Assembly: GCA_937892015.1 (NCBI GenBank) | Contig: CALAUY010000007.1 | Span: forward strand, 1 to 9,216 | DNA length: 9,216 bases | Reading direction: 5' to 3' | From: an uncultured Bacteroidales bacterium | GTDB taxonomy: Bacteria > Bacteroidota > Bacteroidia > Bacteroidales > Paludibacteraceae | Part shown: positions 7,264 to 9,216 of the stretch, piece by piece | Position numbering within the stretch: the first letter of the stretch is position 1 | Layout: each line of letters opens with the position of its first letter | Translations under genes and position numbers: made by a program | The notes under the pieces: model-generated | Seen by the model: the letters and a program-made list of their open reading frames with translations, nothing else | Database searches by the model: none | What the model was told of the DNA's origin: nothing

Positions 7264-8145
7264 TTATGGATGTTCGTGCCCATGTGTTTTCAGTTGTCCG
7301 TTGCGTGCCTCTTCGTAGAGAGCGTCGCGGTAGTGCTGCAAGAAGTTTACTTGCCTTTTTTGGAGGATAGCAGCGCGGATACGTGGCTCGGCATAGTCGA
7401 GCGGCATCACCTCACCCACCAGATGTTTGTCGGTGATGCGTAGCATGCTGATGGAGGTGGAGTCACGAATCTCGAGGTAGTTGCCGGCGCGGAGTTTTTT
7501 GGAGAAATCGGCATCGGATGCGGGCATGCGGATGAGGATTTGGTTGCCGCCAATCCATTCGTTGGTGAAGAGTTGATAACCGCTGGCGTACTGATACGCA
7601 TACTTCTCGATGAGCTCGATGTTCTCGTCGGGATTCTCCATCCATTTCTTCACTTTTTCGGGATGCGGCGCGCTGTTGGGTACTATCATCAGCACACCTT
7701 TGAGGATATCTTCGTGGAGGATGAAAAGGTCGCTGTTATCCTCGTAGAAAGCGGTGATGGAGTCGGCTTCTACGCTCTTGGGCATGCGTCGCTCGATAAG
7801 TTTTTCCTCGAACCGATGGATGTAGAGTGAGCGTCGGTAGTCATCGACGAGTTGCTCAATCTGTTTATCTTCGCGGGCATGTGCCTTTTCGTAGAAAAGG
7901 AGGTCTGTCGCCCATTGCCGGATGTACGCATCGGCGAGTGCAGTGGAGTCGTCGGTGTCGTTGGCAGTGGCAGTGACGGCATCTATCTCGCTGCGATAGA
8001 GCCTGTGTTGCCCCAGTTCGGCAACCACTTCATCGCCGCCGGCCAGGCGTGCGCGCTGCTCGGTGAAGAGGGAACATCCGGCGAGACTGAATGTCAGTGC
8101 GATACTGATGCTAAGCGCCGAAAAGATATAGTGTTGACTGTTCAT
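7264..8145 (-). CDS. SurA/PpiC-related lipoprotein with degenerate isomerase domain
   Basis: A 293-residue protein with a lipoprotein signal: hydrophobic residues 6-20, then the lipobox LAGC with the acylated Cys at 24. No acidic cluster follows the Cys, so surface display is not suggested. The mature N-terminal part (GGDEVVAELGQHRLYRSEIDAV, then helices to about residue 135) looks like the chaperone half of SurA/PpiC proteins. The region from about 140 to 260 has parvulin-like strands (DILKGVLMIVP, then SISMLRITDKHLVGEVMPLDYAEPRIRAAI), but I see none of the HILL, GGxLG or GxHxI motifs, so it is probably an isomerase-dead, membrane-anchored holding chaperone. It sits directly upstream of the true SurA-type gene, which supports paired work on outer-membrane protein transit. 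Its ATG lies 35 bases inside the end of ribD; no later start would keep the signal peptide, so the overlap appears real. Weak similarity between family members makes the exact name uncertain. Confidence 0.83.
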   Translation of the reverse strand: MNSQHYIFSALSISIALTFSLAGCSLFTEQRARLAGGDEVVAELGQHRLYRSEIDAVTATANDTDDSTALADAYIRQWATDLLFYEKAHAREDKQIEQLVDDYRRSLYIHRFEEKLIERRMPKSVEADSITAFYEDNSDLFILHEDILKGVLMIVPNSAPHPEKVKKWMENPDENIELIEKYAYQYASGYQLFTNEWIGGNQILIRMPASDADFSKKLRAGNYLEIRDSTSISMLRITDKHLVGEVMPLDYAEPRIRAAILQKRQVNFLQHYRDALYEEARNGQLKTHGHEHP

Positions 8146-9091
8146 ATTTTTCTATATGCAAATTTCTTGCCAAAGTGTTCTTTATCCGCCACTCGGGTGC
8201 TTTCACTCCGTTGGTGATGGTTTGTGTACTCACCTCTATATGCACCTCGTCGTACAGGTCGGTTTGGAGGACATGGTTGAGGACGGTTGCGCCACCCTCC
8301 ACGATGAGGCTGTGGATGTTGCGTTGCGCGAGGTCGTTGAGCACGAACGTCCAGTCGGTGTTATCAGAATAGACGAGCCAATCGGTGTAATCGATGTCGT
8401 GGGGATGGTGGTCGAGTGCTATGCGTAGCGGGTGTCGTCCGGCCCATCGTGTGGTTCGTAAGCGCGGATGATCTTTGCGTACGGTACCGGCACCCACGAG
8501 GATGGCCATGTTCTCTGCGCGGAGTTGGTGGACGAGCTGTTTGGTAAAGGGCGAACTGATGACGAGTGGTGTTGCGTTGTAGCCATCGATGAAGCCGTCG
8601 GCAGTCTGTGCCCATTTGAGGGTGACGTACGGGCGGCGTTTCTCCATGAGGCACACAAAGCGTTTGTTGAGTTGTCGGCATTCGTTTTCGAGCACTCCGC
8701 ACGTGACCTCGATGCCGGCCTGCGTGAGTCGGTTGAGTCCGTGTCCGCTGACGAGGGGGTTGGGGTCTTGCATGCCTGCCACAACGCGTTTCGGGTGCTT
8801 GCTTACAATCAGCTCGGCGCATGGTGGTGTCTTGCCAAAATGACTGCAGGGCTCCAGACTGACATATAGTGTCGCTTCGCGAATCTGCTCGGGTGTTATG
8901 CCGCGCCGGTCGGCATCGGCGAAACAGTTGACCTCAGCATGCGGGCCACCATACTGCTGATGCCAGCCCTCGGCGAGGATACGACCGTCAGGACTCACGA
9001 GCACGGCCCCCACCATCGGGTTGGGGGCTACGTAATAGCAGCCTAACCGTGCCAAGTCGAGGCATCGTTGTATGTACAATGAGTCGTCCAT
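8111..9091 (-). CDS. ribD: RibD, riboflavin biosynthesis deaminase/reductase
   Basis: RibD carries out two successive steps of riboflavin synthesis in the cytoplasm: deamination of the diamino-pyrimidine made by GTP cyclohydrolase II, then NADPH-dependent reduction of the ribose side chain. The 326-residue protein has an N-terminal cytidine-deaminase-type domain with the zinc site His51-Ala-Glu53 (GGPHAEVNCF), Cys82 and Cys91 (EPCSHFGKTPPC), and an early APNPMVGAVLV. The reductase domain starts near residue 155 (YVTLKWAQTADGFI) and includes AILVGAGTVRKDHPRLRT near 196-213 and the nucleotide-binding LIVEGGATVL near 262-271. It is somewhat shorter than the 367-residue E. coli enzyme, with a tight loop where the reductase substrate strand begins, but both active sites look intact. 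The ATG at 9091 is preferred over that at 9127, because it gives the standard N-terminus, follows an A-rich leader, and leaves a sensible distance to the promoter at 9141-9148. It is the first gene of the apparent operon, and its last 35 bases overlap the next gene. Confidence 0.96.
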   Translation of the reverse strand: MDDSLYIQRCLDLARLGCYYVAPNPMVGAVLVSPDGRILAEGWHQQYGGPHAEVNCFADADRRGITPEQIREATLYVSLEPCSHFGKTPPCAELIVSKHPKRVVAGMQDPNPLVSGHGLNRLTQAGIEVTCGVLENECRQLNKRFVCLMEKRRPYVTLKWAQTADGFIDGYNATPLVISSPFTKQLVHQLRAENMAILVGAGTVRKDHPRLRTTRWAGRHPLRIALDHHPHDIDYTDWLVYSDNTDWTFVLNDLAQRNIHSLIVEGGATVLNHVLQTDLYDEVHIEVSTQTITNGVKAPEWRIKNTLARNLHIEKYEQSTLYLFGA

Positions 9092-9140
9092 TTTTGTTTT
9101 TCCCGCGCGGTGTACGCATATGCGCACATAAAAGCGACTG

Positions 9141-9172
9141 CAAAGTTACTGCTTTTTTCTGACATATGCAAA
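9141..9172 (-). promoter_or_regulatory. Bacteroidota-type promoter for ribD and the operon
   Basis: Read on the minus strand, TTTG (9172-9169) is followed after exactly 20 bases by TAACTTTG (9148-9141). This matches the Bacteroidota sigma-factor consensus of a -33 TTTG and a -7 TAnnTTTG with about 19-21 bases between. Transcription would start near 9133-9136 and give a leader of some 40-45 bases before the ribD ATG. That leader is too short for an FMN riboswitch. I saw no comparably good promoter between the downstream genes. Confidence 0.8.
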
Positions 9173-9198
9173 TAAAATGCAAGAAAAATGCAAATTTC
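9166..9198. repeat. Three ATGCAA units at 11-base spacing
   Basis: ATGCAA occurs at 9166, 9177 and 9188 on the plus strand, each 11 bases apart and each followed by an A- or T-rich run (ATAAA, GAAAA, ATTTC). The first unit overlaps the -33 element of the operon promoter, and the other two lie just upstream of it. One helical turn between units would put them on the same DNA face. This suggests an upstream element, a bend, or repeated contacts for a regulator, but low-complexity AT-rich sequence is an alternative. Confidence 0.6.
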
Positions 9199-9210
9199 AT
9201 ACGAATTTGC
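9190..9210. repeat. Inverted repeat upstream of the promoter
   Basis: GCAAATT (9190-9196) and AATTTGC (9204-9210) are perfect 7-base inverted arms around a 7-base spacer. It lies about 20-40 bases upstream of the -33 element, a fitting place for a dimeric activator or for the promoter region of a divergent gene beyond the window edge. The arms are AT-rich and no known operator is recognised, so it may be chance. Confidence 0.4.
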
Positions 9211-9216
9211 ACCATT

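Noticed and set aside
9092..9127. Longer RibD starting at 9127
   Set aside because: It adds a Lys/Arg-rich 12-residue stretch not expected in RibD and would leave almost no leader after the predicted transcription start.
9092..9148. FMN riboswitch before ribD
   Set aside because: The leader from the likely transcription start to the ATG is about 40-45 bases, and no RFN-like helices are visible.
1..9216. CRISPR arrays, tRNA/rRNA genes, insertion sequences, toxin-antitoxin or defence genes
   Set aside because: I saw no spaced direct repeats, RNA-gene signatures, transposase motifs or terminal inverted repeats; housekeeping and envelope genes account for nearly the whole window.

Overview
The window is one end of a bacterial contig, most likely from a Bacteroidota member (Bacteroidales, Prevotella-like). 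Three things point there. The only clear promoter has the Bacteroidota form (TTTG, 20 bases, TAnnTTTG). Gene starts are preceded by A-rich sequence rather than Shine-Dalgarno motifs. The proteins (OstA-like protein, lipoprotein SurA relative, small outer-membrane barrel ending a signal peptide in Ala-Gln) match that phylum in style. Base composition is near 50% G+C. The genus is not proven by what can be seen.

The first 51 bases are not biological: they match the 3' part of the Illumina TruSeq/P5 universal adapter. Real sequence starts at base 52.

All eight genes lie on the minus strand and are packed so tightly that they look like one transcription unit read from right to left. From the promoter at about 9141-9172 the order is: ribD (riboflavin synthesis), a SurA-related lipoprotein, a SurA-type periplasmic isomerase/chaperone with two parvulin domains, an OstA-like (LptA/LptD N-terminal type) protein, a small outer-membrane beta-barrel protein, dnaG primase, a COG0731 radical SAM protein, and a glycosyltransferase cut off by the adapter. 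Junctions are overlaps of 35 or 1 bases, or gaps of 3-19 bases. No gene-free stretch exceeds about 125 bases.

The middle four genes form an envelope-assembly block: two SurA-like proteins to escort outer-membrane proteins, an OstA-like protein probably linked to lipopolysaccharide transport, and a beta-barrel protein that could be a client. This recalls the surA-lptD neighbourhood of enterobacteria. RibD at the front and DnaG plus the radical SAM protein behind are housekeeping functions sharing the transcript.

I found no mobile element, CRISPR array, RNA gene or defence system, and no evidence for a wholly new system. The most useful points are the adapter contamination, the TTG start of the OstA-like gene, the degenerate isomerase domains, the frame-breaking 11-base repeat near the end of the OstA-like gene, and the helically phased repeats upstream of the promoter.
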